DNA of 64,000 nucleotides, from the NCBI GenBank assembly GCA_022376515.1, contig WTXI01000152.1, positions 24,368 to 88,367 on the forward strand. The letters run 5' to 3'. The notes under the pieces were generated by a model. It was not told where the DNA came from. It was given only the letters and a program-made list of their open reading frames with translations, and searched no databases. Source of the DNA: Lactifluus volemus (lineage: Eukaryota; Basidiomycota; Agaricomycetes; Russulales; Russulaceae). Numbering within the stretch: position 1 is the first letter of the stretch; each line of letters starts with the position of its first letter. This document shows positions 35,665-47,384 of this stretch, piece by piece. The translations under genes were made by a program, and so were the position numbers.

Positions 35665-36575
35665 ATGATATCCCGCTTTGGAAGATTCCTTCTTTTGGTC
35701 GTTGTCATGGTCGTAAGTCCCGATTCTAAGCTCACTCGGCCTTGCTTACCCTCCCCATCCAAAACAGTTCATTACTTCCTCTGTCACATTAGTTTATCAC
35801 CCCCTCTCGGAGTACGTAGATCCCAGGACAGGGACTTCCTTCGACGAAGGTGGCGTAGAAAAGGAGTTTCGTGCGCTTCCGATCCAGGTGCATGATCGAC
35901 CGCCAGCATCACCACATGCTATGGGCAGTGTCATCATGCCCAAACTAGCGAACGAAACAGCGAAGCAAGTTATCTTTCCTGCGTTCTACTACAGATAGAA
36001 TGTAAACTTTACCCTGTAGAGCTGCCTTGGGACGTGCGACGTGGAAGTTATTGTAAGCCACTGTAAAGATATCTAAACTCCATAACTGAATCGTGCTGCA
36101 GACACACAATGACGTTGAGATACCCTGAGGTATACTGGAAAACATTCACCGGTTCTAACCATGTGCACTGATGATGTACCAGCACCCGACAGAGGATGAG
36201 CGAGAGGCCCTCAAGTCTTATTTCTACCTCACATCCCGACTATACCCATGTGGCGAGTGTGCAGCCGAATTCCAACAGCTCTTGGAGTTGTATCCACCAC
36301 AAACATCCTCCCGTCTTTCTGCATCTTCCTGGTAAAATTCACGCTTTCGTGTCCTTCTCCGCTGTTTAACTTTCCTCCGCAGGCTGTGTTTCGTACACAA
36401 CCAAGTCAACGAACGCCTACAAAAACCCATCTTCGATTGTGCACATCTAGATAAAGAATATGATTGTGGCTGTGGTGATGACGGTAACTCTACAGACCCC
36501 GGAGCCGTGCGAGACCCAAGTACAATCAAAGACGAGCTGACTGGTGCACATCTTATCAAAGGCGGTACGGAGTAA
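35665..36575 (+). CDS. ERV2: ERV/ALR-type FAD sulfhydryl oxidase (Erv2-like)
   Basis: FAD-dependent thiol oxidase that makes disulfides and passes electrons to oxygen. A hydrophobic N-terminus (FGRFLLLVVVMVFITSSVTLVY) acts as signal or membrane anchor, so an ER location is more likely than the Erv1 mitochondrial site. The domain starts GRATWKLLHTMTLRYPE, has the redox YPCGECAAEF (CxxC), the FAD-binding CFVHNQVNERL and the CAHLDKEYDCGCG end. Exons 35665-35712, 35768-35964, 36020-36052, 36102-36129, 36183-36331 and 36383-36575 (215 aa). The second intron appears to use a GC donor (GCAAGT..TGTAG). It converges on the GH71 gene with 81 bp between stops. Confidence 0.93.
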
Positions 36576-36656
36576 TTTATTTATTTTCGCTGCTTTATTA
36601 TTATGTACAGGATTAATTGCTTTTTGTGGCCTTGGCTATCTCGCAAAAGCTGCTCA

Positions 36657-38558
36657 CTACTCGGAAGTTGCCACGTACACGTTGAAGTTGTAGACTTCTG
36701 GCTTGGCTTGAAAACAGTATTCACGTGGATGGCACCGCGCCACCACAACTTCATCGCGTATCAACTCGACGCGAATACCGTGGCCAACCCTCAACGGAGA
36801 TGAAAGCTTCGTCACACCGGCAAAACACCTGAAATAGTGCGCGAGCTCATCGCCAGCGGCAACGAGGGCAACACAGGGTGCACGTGCCAAGACGACCACC
36901 CAAAACGAATCATCTGTCTGCAAAAACGCACTTGAGCCTCTTCAGGCGATCGGATGGGACTGTCGTAGACTCACCAGCTCCCAGTTCCGAGGGCGAGGTA
37001 CTGGATCGGGTGGAGTGGCACCCTTCGGGTGAGGCCGTGCCCAGACAAAGATCTGGTCGTGCTCGACTGGTGGCATGCGGCCTTCTTTGAACGCACGCGC
37101 AAAGTATGCATTAAGCACGAGCCATGGTGTGTGAGGGAAGCCGTCCACCCATGCTTCTGAATTTGGCTGGGCACCGCGTACAGGTGCCAGGTAATGCGAT
37201 TCGCCATAGTCTTGTCCAAAAGATGGCTATGATTATGGGAGCCCAGAGAGATGAGCAAAGAAGAGCTCACCGTTCCAAGAGATGACTTGTACGATGTCGA
37301 TCATACTTCGGTAGGCGAGCAGGTACTCCCAGCGCCGGACGAGCAACCAGTCGTCCCCACGATAAATCCACTGTGAGAGCATGAAGACTTGAGCCTCGCG
37401 GGATGGAAAGACGACGAGAACATACGTTCTTGTTCCAGGAATCTGGCCCATAGTGCTGAGGGCACGGAAGGAGATAAGCAAAGGTTGTTGTAGGATCTTT
37501 GGTAGGTTTCTTACCGTGAAAAACCAAGGGGAGACAGCTGCCATATACGTACGCCCGCCAAGGTGCCGAATGTGGTGAAGATCGGTATTCAATTCAGGAC
37601 ACTCGATTTCTTCCCTTGGAGAACTTGGGGTGAGATGATTTGGCCAGCCTCCATTCCACTACCGACGGCATCAGAACAAGGGGCATATCAAGGTGAAGGC
37701 ACCAAGTACATGGAAGCTGCCATCCACGGCGGTCAGACCAGGATAGTGGGCTGGATCGATGAAGAAGGCTGGTATGAGATGGACCTGCAGTTCATATGTT
37801 GTAGTACTTGTCTGAGTTTATTATTCAAGCCGGTCATACCGGGCACACGCTTTCAAGGACCTGGCGAGCGAAACTCCACGCGGTGGCAACTGAGCTCTGG
37901 CCGAAATTGCACTTGTCGCCGGAAAATGTGGACACCAAGGCTCGACCTCGATATAGGAACTGGTTGGGGTGGTGCCCGACGAGCTCCATGTACTGGCGCA
38001 GGAACTCGGCGTCTGCTTCGGTACCTCCAGGTATGGAGCTGCCAGTGGGGGGGGAGACGGTTTTTGGAAATAGCAAGGCTGAGATCGGGGGGGGGATATT
38101 TAGATAGATGGTAAAGAGCTCACTCACGTCATGTCAAAACTCAGGAATAACTTGAAGTCTGTCTGAAGCTGGCGCGCCGTCGCATAGCAGTCGGCCACTC
38201 GTGCCTTTTGCCAGTCTTCGCGCCCAACGTTCAGTGCAAAGGCATCGCTGTACAATTGACATGGAGTAATTTCGGTCCTATATCGGGAGCTACATAAACT
38301 CACAAGCCGTGTGCCTGTGCCAATTGTATGTCGCACGTCCAGTCATGAGGGGAGTAGGGCTGTATTTTCCAACATAGTCACCAGCGAAACTTTTTTTTTA
38401 GCAAATGGCCGGGGTTGAAGAGATAAGAACGGATGCACGTATGTGTTCCCAACCATGAAACTTGTGGCAAGTCAGCAAAACATCAAGATGACATATTTTT
38501 AGAAAGAGTTAATTAATCACTGGCAAACGACAAATTTTTTGTGATTCGTGGAAGCCAT
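36657..38558 (-). CDS. GH71 alpha-1,3-glucanase
   Basis: Glycoside hydrolase family 71 enzyme acting on alpha-1,3-glucan, a fungal wall polymer. Eleven exons (38521-38558, 38439-38460, 38304-38359, 38128-38247, 37840-38038, 37710-37784, 37515-37658, 37426-37455, 37271-37370, 36975-37210, 36657-36917) give 426 aa. Family landmarks are CHFMVGNTY, HDWTCDIQLAQAHGFDAFALN, FKLFLSFDMT, WNGGWP, YMAAVSPWFFT and VISWNDYGESHYL. The start MASTNHKKFVVCHFM leads straight into the catalytic domain, so no signal peptide is encoded; this suggests a cytoplasmic or ascus/spore-type role as known for Agn2-like enzymes rather than secretion. The 22-nt second exon is supported by exact phase closure. Confidence 0.93.
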
Positions 38559-39146
38559 GGGCAGTGCGCAGGCGGTAGTAATTAATACAACCGATCAGCC
38601 ACATTGGCCCCAACACGGATGCAATGGCCCGATCACCCCGATCACCGGCAACTGGCACGGGTGCGTGGGCCGCGGGGGTTTTGCCCGCCACTAACAACAA
38701 AGAACACAAAAAAAATCGTTATCACTTGCAAAAACTTCTCTACATCGACCTCAATCACCATAGGACTACTTTTGTGCGACAGACCTGCTTGGGGTGTTGT
38801 ATTAATAGCACCTGGAAACGGCACCTGAGAAGGTGATACGGGAACAAATATAGGTGCTCAGCCCACAACAACATGCGGCACTGAACGTTAGAACGCCGCT
38901 TGCTCGCTTCTCCGGAAGGGGTAGGACAAACAAGGAGACTATTCCCGTATGATCCCCACAACCCCTCTCAGGCCATTTCGAGTTGTTATGGCCAGGGCCT
39001 GTGCAGAAAGGCCAATGCTGCAGTGGCACCAGGTGAATATAAAGCACCGGTCCTGAGAACCTCAATGGTCACAGAAGTCTCTTTTGAACCCACAAACATA
39101 TCGCCTGCATCTTATATTTCTTAAACACCCAGTCTCCGAAGTTCAA
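38559..39146. promoter_or_regulatory. Divergent intergenic region, GH71 / unknown gene
   Basis: 588 bp between diverging starts. A minus frame at 38509-38709 overlaps the GH71 first exon and is not coding. No element recognised. Confidence 0.35.
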
Positions 39147-40189
39147 ATGTCGACCCTTATATTGGTAAGTGTAGCCTAAACCAAGACCCCACTATCTCGA
39201 TACTCATAGCGAAACAGAACGATGACGTATTTCAGCTTGGCTTATACCCTCTGCCTCAGCTCTCGTCCCTCCCCTTGAAACAAATCTCCAAAGATTTTGA
39301 TATTCCTGAGAGTGCCGAGTATTGGCAAGCCCGTAGGCTTACCTCTGGAAGTCCCATCGAGTTTTCGGACTCGGATTCCTGCTCGGATTCCGATGATGAT
39401 ACCCTTTCTATTACATCTGCGTCTTCGAACAATCGCAAGTATCCCATTCTGAGGGATGTGTCCCCCATCGACTACAGCGATGTCGGGGTTCCCGCCTATA
39501 TGGAAGTGAACGCTCTTGGCTTGATATTCGAGCCCCAGGCATTCCCACCCGATCCCAGGGCAATCTCCACCCCAACCCCGCAAGGTGGAAACTTGCGGGC
39601 CCCATCAAACCACCAGGACGTTCGCGGCCATGACCGTCCGAGCCAAGACTGCCAATCGTACCAAAGGCACGCCGCGCCCTACTCGTACGTTCCGGCCAAC
39701 GACACGCTGGTCGAGGGGTGCCCCCAAGATACCTTCCTGCGAGGCGACGTGGGCGAAGCCTCCAGTCTCGAGGTGAGTACACAGAAATAGAAAAGCGGTT
39801 CCGATCGTTGAAAGAGAAAGTTTCAGAGGTTCCATGAGCTGAGCGTGAACTATGCCCCAGAGAATTGGTTGGGCATAGGCGAGCCAGGACAAGAAGAAGA
39901 GGTCGATTATGACGCGGGTGGTGAGACATACGACCTCGCTGTCCAGTACGCGCCCCGCAAGCGTCCCATAGCGCTGCCAGACGACGAAGAGACGTCTGAA
40001 AGCCTATTTTATAGCGGACCAGATCTCGGAGGATGGTTGACCGGCACCATTGACGGTGTTCCAAAGACGATCACGCATTGTCCTAGTTCCCTCAATCTCC
40101 CTTTGTCGCTGCCGTTCCTCGCGGAGGACGAGCTGGGCCTTACCTCCGCGGAATTCGGCAAGCAGGAATATGGCTACCCCTGTGATTAA
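39147..40189 (+). CDS. Acidic, Ser/Asp-rich protein of unknown function
   Basis: Exons 39147-39164 (18 nt), 39218-39772 and 39827-40189, 311 aa. The first intron follows MSTLIL directly and has clean GTAAGT..ACAG borders. The protein has an acidic serine stretch (FSDSDSCSDSDDDTLS), a proline-rich centre and a C-terminal half with FHELSVNYAPENWLGIGEP and LFYSGPDLGGWL. No domain recognised; phosphorylation-prone composition suggests regulation. Confidence 0.72.
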
Positions 40190-40848
40190 AGCCTCGGAAA
40201 AAGTGGAGAGTGATCGAGGATGATACCTTTCTGATTGGGCCCTGGATAATGTGGTTTTGAACTTTACCGTCTATGCCGTCTGTGGATTATCGAACGAACG
40301 TCCTGTTACCCCCCGTTGTCTCGTTGTTGTGCTTTATACGTGGAGACGATATAGTGATTGAAAAATCGATTCTGGCAGCAGCTTATTTATGGTGTGCTGA
40401 GCGTTTGCACAACCTCGCTTTTTCCTTGTGGGTGCATAATGGCTTGACTAAGATGAGTACAAGGACCACTAAATTGACGACACAAGACAAGTTTCAAAGT
40501 TATTGAGGACGACGACGGGTAAATACAAGGGAATAATCCACATGGGCGACAGCTCGTATACATCCTGTGTTATTGTCCCAGTGATGCAGCGAAAGAGCAT
40601 TCATTGGGGATTACCATGTTCCCGCAAAGGTGTATTTGTATTTGTTCCTTATATCAAAGATACGACTGCTCCCTCGTCTTTCTTTTATAACAACGGCCTT
40701 GTATTATAGGTGTATAGTACTATGTCTGAAAAGATAGATCAAGCTTACGAGTGACTCGAGGTGTACAGGTAAAGTACAAAGAGTAGCACATATTTTTGTC
40801 CCCTTTGAGCCCCTCCCTCAAAACTCCTTACATTGATATCCATTATAG
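40190..40848. other. Convergent region without a recognised gene
   Basis: Lies between two converging stop codons and presumably holds both 3' UTRs. Short frames only. Confidence 0.4.
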
Positions 40849-41992
40849 TCACATGGCCTGTGCCAAGCGGGGCAATGCGATGCCATCAGAGCTGGCAACG
40901 TCAACATCCTCCCCATCCTGGTGATCTTGTATCGCGCTGGGCCATCCCTTGTCTCCCACCTGCTCTAAAAAGGTCTCCCACTCACCACCGTCCATCTCAT
41001 AACCCTCTGTTTCTGCATTCGGGAAACTGCCGTCGCGCACGGCGCCCACGTAGTTCTGGACCCCACGACCTTCCTCGCGACCGACGTCCGCGAAGCGCCG
41101 CACAAACTTGGCCGTCTTCCCGTGCCAGCGAGTCATGACGTCGTCCCAGACGAGCACCTGTCCGCTTGTCCCTGGCCCGGCGCCGATTCCAATCGTCGGG
41201 ATGCTGAGGCGCGCGGTGACGTACTCGGCGAGTTGATGGGGGATCGCCTCGAGCACGACTGCGAACGCGCCAGCGTCTTGCAACGCGAGGGCGCCGTCCA
41301 GTACCGCACGAGCACCTGCCGCATCGCGGCCCTGCACGCGGTAACCAGATAACGCGATGTGACGCTGTGGCATCAAGCCGACGTGGGCCATGACGGGAAT
41401 GCCCACTTGGGAGATCTGTCGAACGGTAGCAGCAATCTCCGGCCCGCCTTCGAGCTTGACGGCCTCAACGTGGCCATCTTGGATCATGCGCACGGCAGAG
41501 CGGACAGCATCTTCGGGAGATGTGTAGTAGGATCCGAAGGGCATGTCGGCTACGAGAAGTGGGTGCACGGCGCCGCGTGCGACGGCGCGGGTGTGGTGCA
41601 TCATCTCGTCGAGGGTAAGTCGGGTAGTAGAAGGTAAGCCGAGACAGACTTGGGCGAGGGAATCACCGATGAGGGCGATGTCGACACCATGGATATCGAG
41701 TGCACGTGCGGTGGGAAAGTCATAGGCGGTGAGCATAGTGATGGGTGTGCTCGCATGGCGCATTTGGTACAGACGCTGGATGGTGATTTTTTTCCGCGGG
41801 GGATCTGTATACGCGTGAGAATTGAGTATGAGTGATCGTGTAGGTGGACGTACGGGTAGGAGATGCGCCGCCGTCAAGTATCGAGGGGCGTACACTCATC
41901 CATCTCCTGCTGCAGCTAGCTCTGCTTCTTCTTAAGGCTGTGGGTGTGAGGGTCGGACAGTCCAATAAAGATACTCTGATGAAAGGATGCAT
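40849..41992 (-). CDS. panB: Ketopantoate hydroxymethyltransferase
   Basis: First committed step of pantothenate/CoA synthesis: ketoisovalerate plus methylene-THF gives ketopantoate (yeast Ecm31). Exons 41854-41992 and 40849-41804 give 364 aa. Active-site motifs are all present: TAYDFPTA, ALIGDSLAQ (metal Asp), ADMPFGSY, KLEGG, AHVGLMPQ and the catalytic Glu in VVLEAIPHQ. The N-terminus from 41992 is Arg/Ser-rich and lacks acids apart from one Asp (ALRRSRASCSRRWMSVRPS), as in a mitochondrial presequence. The long single-frame reading starting at 41895 runs through the 49-nt intron out of frame and gives a false N-terminus. A disordered acidic C-terminal extension follows the core. Confidence 0.94.
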
Positions 41993-42275
41993 AAAGATAT
42001 AAGATAATTAAATTATCGATCTAGATGGGGGGGGTATGAATTGAAGAGCGAGAACGGAAAAAAAGAGCATACAGTTAGGTTCTTATATTGTGGTAGCTCG
42101 CATAGCAAAGATGATCCGATTGGTGATTATGACCGGAAATCAGGTGCATTGAGAGCGAAATTGGGATCCGTCGTCTCACGTCCTCGGCCAAGGTCTGACT
42201 CAACTCCCCGGTCTTGATGGTTTGCTGACAAATCATTCACGTGACCGGAGCGCGACACTTGACCGCACACGAACA

Positions 42276-44282
42276 ATGGACAAGACAAGACAAGACCAAT
42301 TCATGCCTCCAATCACCAGGTCACGGAAACATTCAAACAAATCTCCTCAATTTTATGTTTTCATCGACAAGACTCCCAAAAACGCTATCAACAAACCCGT
42401 TAGAATAACCGCCAAGGACACGAACAAGCCAAAAAAGAAAGCTCCTGAAGCCGCTTCTGCCCCGCGTAAGACAGGGAAGCGGTCCAAGGGGAAAGCCAAA
42501 CATCCTGTCAATGTATCAACATTGCTAGTAGCCGACGAGCAACCTGCCCAACTACCGGACGTTGGCGAGCCCGATGATCCCCTCCAACGCGTACTCTCTG
42601 TTACTCTCCCCTCAGCCGTTTTCGCTACGCCACCTCAAAGTCGTCCACCACCTCCGCCTCCCAAGCGTCCAGAGCATCGTTCACATGATCCGACAACAAC
42701 ATTACCACCTCAGTTTATGAATGATGGGACACCCTCTCCCGAGCCGGGCAGACGTCATTCGCATCGCGACTCTGCTCGTGCTCCTTCTCTCCTCCCTCCA
42801 TCGTCACCTATTCATCTCTCCTCGAGTCCTATGCGTCCATTCCACACCGACCCCCGCGAAAGTAGTACCATCTTTCTTTCAACCCATCAGTCTGGGTCCC
42901 CGTCACAGTTTCGTACCCCCACGCGTCAAGATAGAAAGCGAAAGCGCACCCCTCTGACCCAACCCCAGTTACAATCTGAAGGAAATTCGTCGAACAATGA
43001 CGATTTGTTTGCCCACGGTATTGTGGATGATCTTGACGAACGCTCTGACAGTATCGCTTGGGAAAACGCCGGTTCAGACAAAGAGAATCATCGCAGCCCC
43101 CTCGACGTTCGTGGATCTGACATTTCAGACAATAAGAACTCCCCATCTATGCCTATCATGAGCGAGCGTGGTATACTCCAGCCTCGTGTCCCATCGCTCT
43201 CTCCCGCCCGCAGCGGTGATTCTGACCCATTTGGCTTCTTCGCCACCGAAAGACTTCTCAAAGAGCGACGTGCCGAGAAAGAACTTAGCCAGCCTCAGGC
43301 TGGCCCAAGTGATACACGTCGTGGGCCTCGTCTTCCACTCGGGGAACTCACACCTGCGGACGTTGCACCGGCCGCAGCCACATTGGAGCCTGTACCGCTC
43401 GCGGCGTCCTCACCTCAATCGCAGCTCGCCACGGCACCCACGTATTACCGCTACTCAGATAGCGAGGTTGAGGATTTGTATGCCCCAGCGTCTCCGCCGC
43501 ACACCCCACGAGAACGCCTCCCGCATGCGCATGCGACATCTCCGCAATCCGAAACCACCCCCGTGCCTGCGGCGGCCCCACTTACGCCCCGTAACGGGGA
43601 TAGTGCTCGTCCAATCACGATGCGTCGGCGGAGACGCAAAGAGCTACACGGCGTGAGTGAGCGCGGATCAGAAACAGAGGCGAGCAGTGCCCCTAGTAGC
43701 CCGTCACCCGTGAAGCGTGTGCATACCCGTCCACCGGTTTCGGACCATCAACAGAGCGAGGAGGAGCCCGAGAGGCCACGGAAAAGGCCGAAACTCCGAG
43801 GCAGGGGTAAGGGCAAGGAGAATGCTCGTGGGAAGGGCCCGCCGAGGGTGGAGGATCCGATGGAAGTTGCGAGACGCGTACTCGAGAACGCACCGCGGCG
43901 GAAGCTCGAACGGAAATCGAAATCTGCATCGACGAGCAAGAAGAAATCTGCTGCCTCTGAATTGGTCGAGGGAGGTGGTGGTAGCGACATGCGTGGGGGG
44001 CGATCACGGCTGGCACGTAGGCAGGGCGTGACGCGTACTGGTCCTGCTACGTCGCGTGGGAAGAGGGGCTCGGAGAAAAGTCGCGCGCGGAAAAAGGAAG
44101 ATGAGAGCACGCCCGAGGAATTGCGTGAAGTGCGTCTTGACTCATTTCTTGTTTCCTAAATATAACACTAACGAATTGACCTTTGGTGGCAGAAACGCGA
44201 AAATGAGCGGCAGGAGCGCATCGAGTATTTCAAGCAGCTCGAGGGTTACGAGCTCCCAAAGGAGAACGTGTATGTGATCTGA
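42276..44282 (+). CDS. Disordered nuclear protein with KEN box, unknown function
   Basis: Exons 42276-44129 and 44193-44282, 647 aa. Composition is Pro/Ser/Arg/Lys-rich with several basic nuclear signals (RKRKRTP, RRRRRKELHG, RPRKRPKLRGRGKG). A KEN motif (GSDKENH) could be an APC/C degron. The short second exon encodes the only folded-looking part, KRENERQERIEYFKQLEGYEL followed by PKENVYVI at the very end. Reading past the first exon adds only VRLDSFLVS, so the spliced end is preferred. Start was taken at MDKTRQ for its good context; MPPITRSRK at 42303 or an upstream Met at 42222 are alternatives. A chromatin or cell-cycle role is a guess from composition. Confidence 0.78.
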
Positions 44283-44764
44283 TGCATGAGCATTGGAAGA
44301 TCTATGAGTTCAATATCGGGCTATTGGAATTGTATTACTATGAACTGTTGCAGTATGTGTTCTCGTTATGAAAAAAGTAATCAGTTCACGGTATGAGCGT
44401 CTGCCCTCATGCCTCATGATTCTGACCGCAGCGGATCGTTTGGTCAAATGGAGCTGGGTGGTAAAGCGGCTCTATCCCCTTCACTGACAACGACGGCGTG
44501 TGTCAGAAGTGTCAGAACTAAGTTACTAGCATTCATTTGAGCAAGCAACCTCGATGGTCGTGTGCCCAGCTTGCGAGGTCTCGCCGCGTGTCGATACCCA
44601 CCTTGTCCCGTCAGGTACGACACCGCTGGGATGTGGATCACTAGCCGATGGTGATGACTGATCCACTTGAAGAATTGTCTGTGACGTCACTGATAGCACA
44701 CACTTAAAAGGCCTCTATGTTCGACTTCTGACAACCATCCGTACGGGTGATCCTTCGCCAAACA
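44283..44764. other. Tandem intergenic region
   Basis: Separates two plus-strand genes; holds a terminator and a promoter that I cannot localise. Confidence 0.35.
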
Positions 44765-46371
44765 ATGTCTGCCCCAACAGTAACGAAAAGAGTTCCATAC
44801 GGTACGGAGCATCTATTTTTTTTAGTCGTATTAGATCGTCTCTTGACGCGAAGCGCTTACAGCTCGCTTGGGAAAGTCGGGGCTAAAGGTTTCCAGGATC
44901 ATCCTTGGGATGATGTCTTATGGTGATCCTAATTGGCAACCGTGGGTCCTCGGCGAGAAAGAAGCCATTGAACATGTTAGATTTGCGTAAGTGCCCACAT
45001 CTCACGTTCACTTCGTGCTGTCATCTCATCTCACGTTCGCGGCTGGAAAGCTACGAACATGGTGTGAACACCTTCGATACTGCGAACCTATACTCGAATG
45101 GTCTTTCTGAGGTGTACCTCGGTAGAGCCATCAAAGCTCTCAATCTACCTCGCGAGGAGATCGTGGTCATGACCAAGGTAGGTTGACCCTCAGCTCGTTC
45201 CCCTTCACTTGACGTGTAACAGTGCACTAATACATCGCCCGCATTGACAGTTGTTCGGAGCTGTGTCTAAAAAACCAGGGCAGGCTTTGTGGCTAACGTC
45301 GTCAGCGGACCTTGACAAGAGCGGATACGTGAACGAACATGGTCTCAGTCGTAAGGTTAGACAATTCCATCTCACATACCTTCTTTTTTTGACATCTCTG
45401 GCCCAGCACATCTTTGAGGCAGTAAAGAAGTCTCTCGAGCGTCTCCAGCTCGACTACGTGGATGTTTTGCAGTGTCACCGTTTTGATCATGAAACACCGA
45501 TCGAAGAGACGATGCAGGCTCTGCACGATGTCGTCAAAGCTGGATACGCGCGATACATCGGCATGAGTAGCTGCCACGCTTGGCAGTGTACGTTTTTTCC
45601 GAGTCCACTTGAATCAGCGATCGTTTACTGATATTCAATCAATATAGTCCACATTATGCAAAGTAAATCAAACTGGTGACCCGACTTTCGAGTTCACTTT
45701 GCTGATCAACGGAATCACAGATTATGCCATCACGCACAACGTCACGCCTTTCATCTCGATGCAGGACCATCACTCACTCGTCTATCGCGAGGAAGAGCGC
45801 GAGATGTTCCCCACACTCAAGCACTTTGGTGTGGGAATTATCCCCTGGTCGCCACTAGCGCGCGGACTCCTGACCCGCCCCTTCCAAGGCGACGCAAAGA
45901 CGACGCGGGGTGATACTGATCCGTGAGTGTGATCTGCTTTTGCCCCGCTGCTCCGTAACATCCCCTCCTGAACCCCACTTGTACCTGCAGGTTTATTTCT
46001 GCATATCTGCAAGGACCAGGCACCACGGAAATTGTGAACAGGTGGGTCGCGTCACCTTCGAAGTGCGCGACAAAGGTTTGATTAGAAATTTTTTGAACAG
46101 GGTTGAAGAGATATCCAAGAAGCGTGGAATCAGCATGGCGCAGGTCTCCTTGGCGTGGTCTTTGACACATGTAACCGCACCGGTCATTGGCTCTACCAGT
46201 ATCAAAAACCTTGAGGACCTAATCAGTACGTGAACCTCTCCCTCAAATATCCTGGAGATATGGAGACTAAATGAGTGACCCGCAGATGGTACTGAGGTCA
46301 CTTTGACGGAGGAGGAAATTCGGTATTTGGAGGAGCCGTACAAGGCGCGCTCCGTGATGGGACACGCCTGA
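44765..46371 (+). CDS. Aldo/keto reductase
   Basis: NADPH-dependent carbonyl reductase of the AKR superfamily, close to the fungal aryl-alcohol/norsolorinic-acid reductase branch; substrate unknown. Ten exons (44765-44801, 44863-44986, 45051-45177, 45251-45355, 45407-45587, 45648-45662, 45721-45920, 45991-46041, 46101-46224, 46286-46371) give 349 aa. The tetrad is visible: Asp and Tyr in [13 protein letters not shown], Lys in VVMTK, His in LQCHRFDHE. The cofactor part is [17 protein letters not shown]. The sixth exon is only 15 nt (part of FHIMQN). Located between a nuclear protein and a J-protein, with no pathway partners. Confidence 0.94.
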
Positions 46372-47384
46372 GGGTTTCGCTGAAGTTTGTGTTGTAAATG
46401 CTTTGTATGGCTATCGTGGTAGTTGTAGACTCCACACGTGGCGGAAGCGGAGTGGGGCCTTATACTATAACTTGGTACCGAACACACTCCCTTCTTCTCA
46501 TGTCGTGTTTCTTGTGTAAACACCCACTTGCGGACCTTCACCTTAAAGTTTCCCCTTCGTCAGTTCGTTCTTGTTCAGCTCGTCTTAAACAACCGTTTCC
46601 CGGCGTCTACTTCCAGTTGTCAAAACATCTTCCGTACACCATTTTCTCCTTCCAACGTTGACGCATTCAAATTTCTGACACAAAGATAAAATAACTTGTG
46701 AGTGTATTGTTCACACCTTCTCCCTCGCCGCGATGTTCTAGTAAAAGGGTCGATCCTCCCGCCTCTCTCTGGGTCCACTCCACCCGCGAAACCTCGAGCC
46801 CTCCTAAATGTTCGATACTCAATGTGTCATTTCACGAGCACTCCGTGGCACATCGTAAGGCCGGACAGATATAGAATTTGGCACTACACGCCGGGCTCAA
46901 GCATAGGCTTGCGATCTTGAACGTTGCCAGGTCGCGGGCAAAGGCCGAGCCTACAATGGGGGGATTTGGGCTGCGCGTCTCGCGCAGAACACTCCCGATT
47001 TATTTTTTTTGCTTCCAAGCCGAGCCTGTACGATGCATCTCTCAACCCCTTGACGTCGTGCAGGTGGTCGCAGACGTGGTTAACTCTATCAAGGGGTGAA
47101 GCACTTATTTTCTGTCTTTGGGAATGGCGGGCGCGCGTATTAAAAGCGTCCTTGCTCGAACTTCATGCAAGAGATGCGTGGTTTCGCTGCGTACAAGTAG
47201 AGGCACGAGGTTACTGCGGAAAGTGTTCATGGGCCCAGAGGGATCTGGCTCGAGGAAGAGGAGATCACACACATGTCGGGCTTACCAAAATCCTGACCTG
47301 AGCCCCCTCCCATTTCTTTCCAACTCGGTTTTCACATCCTTTCACGTCGCTGACGATTTTTGCCTTCAAGATTTTACAAGAACG
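46372..47384. other. 1 kb without a recognised gene
   Basis: Contains open frames of up to 125 codons on the plus strand (46924-47301), none family-like. Probably the 5' leader and promoter of the J-protein gene. Confidence 0.4.

Noticed and set aside
38509..38709. Possible signal-peptide exon for the GH71 gene (MCSLLLVAGKTPAAHAP)
   Set aside because: It is in a different frame from the first GH71 exon, and no splice pair joins it in phase; the ATG at 38558 gives an exact fit.
20881..40189. Three proteins (BTB B, BTB C and the acidic unknown) of exactly 311 aa
   Set aside because: The third is unrelated in sequence and intron pattern; equal length is coincidence.
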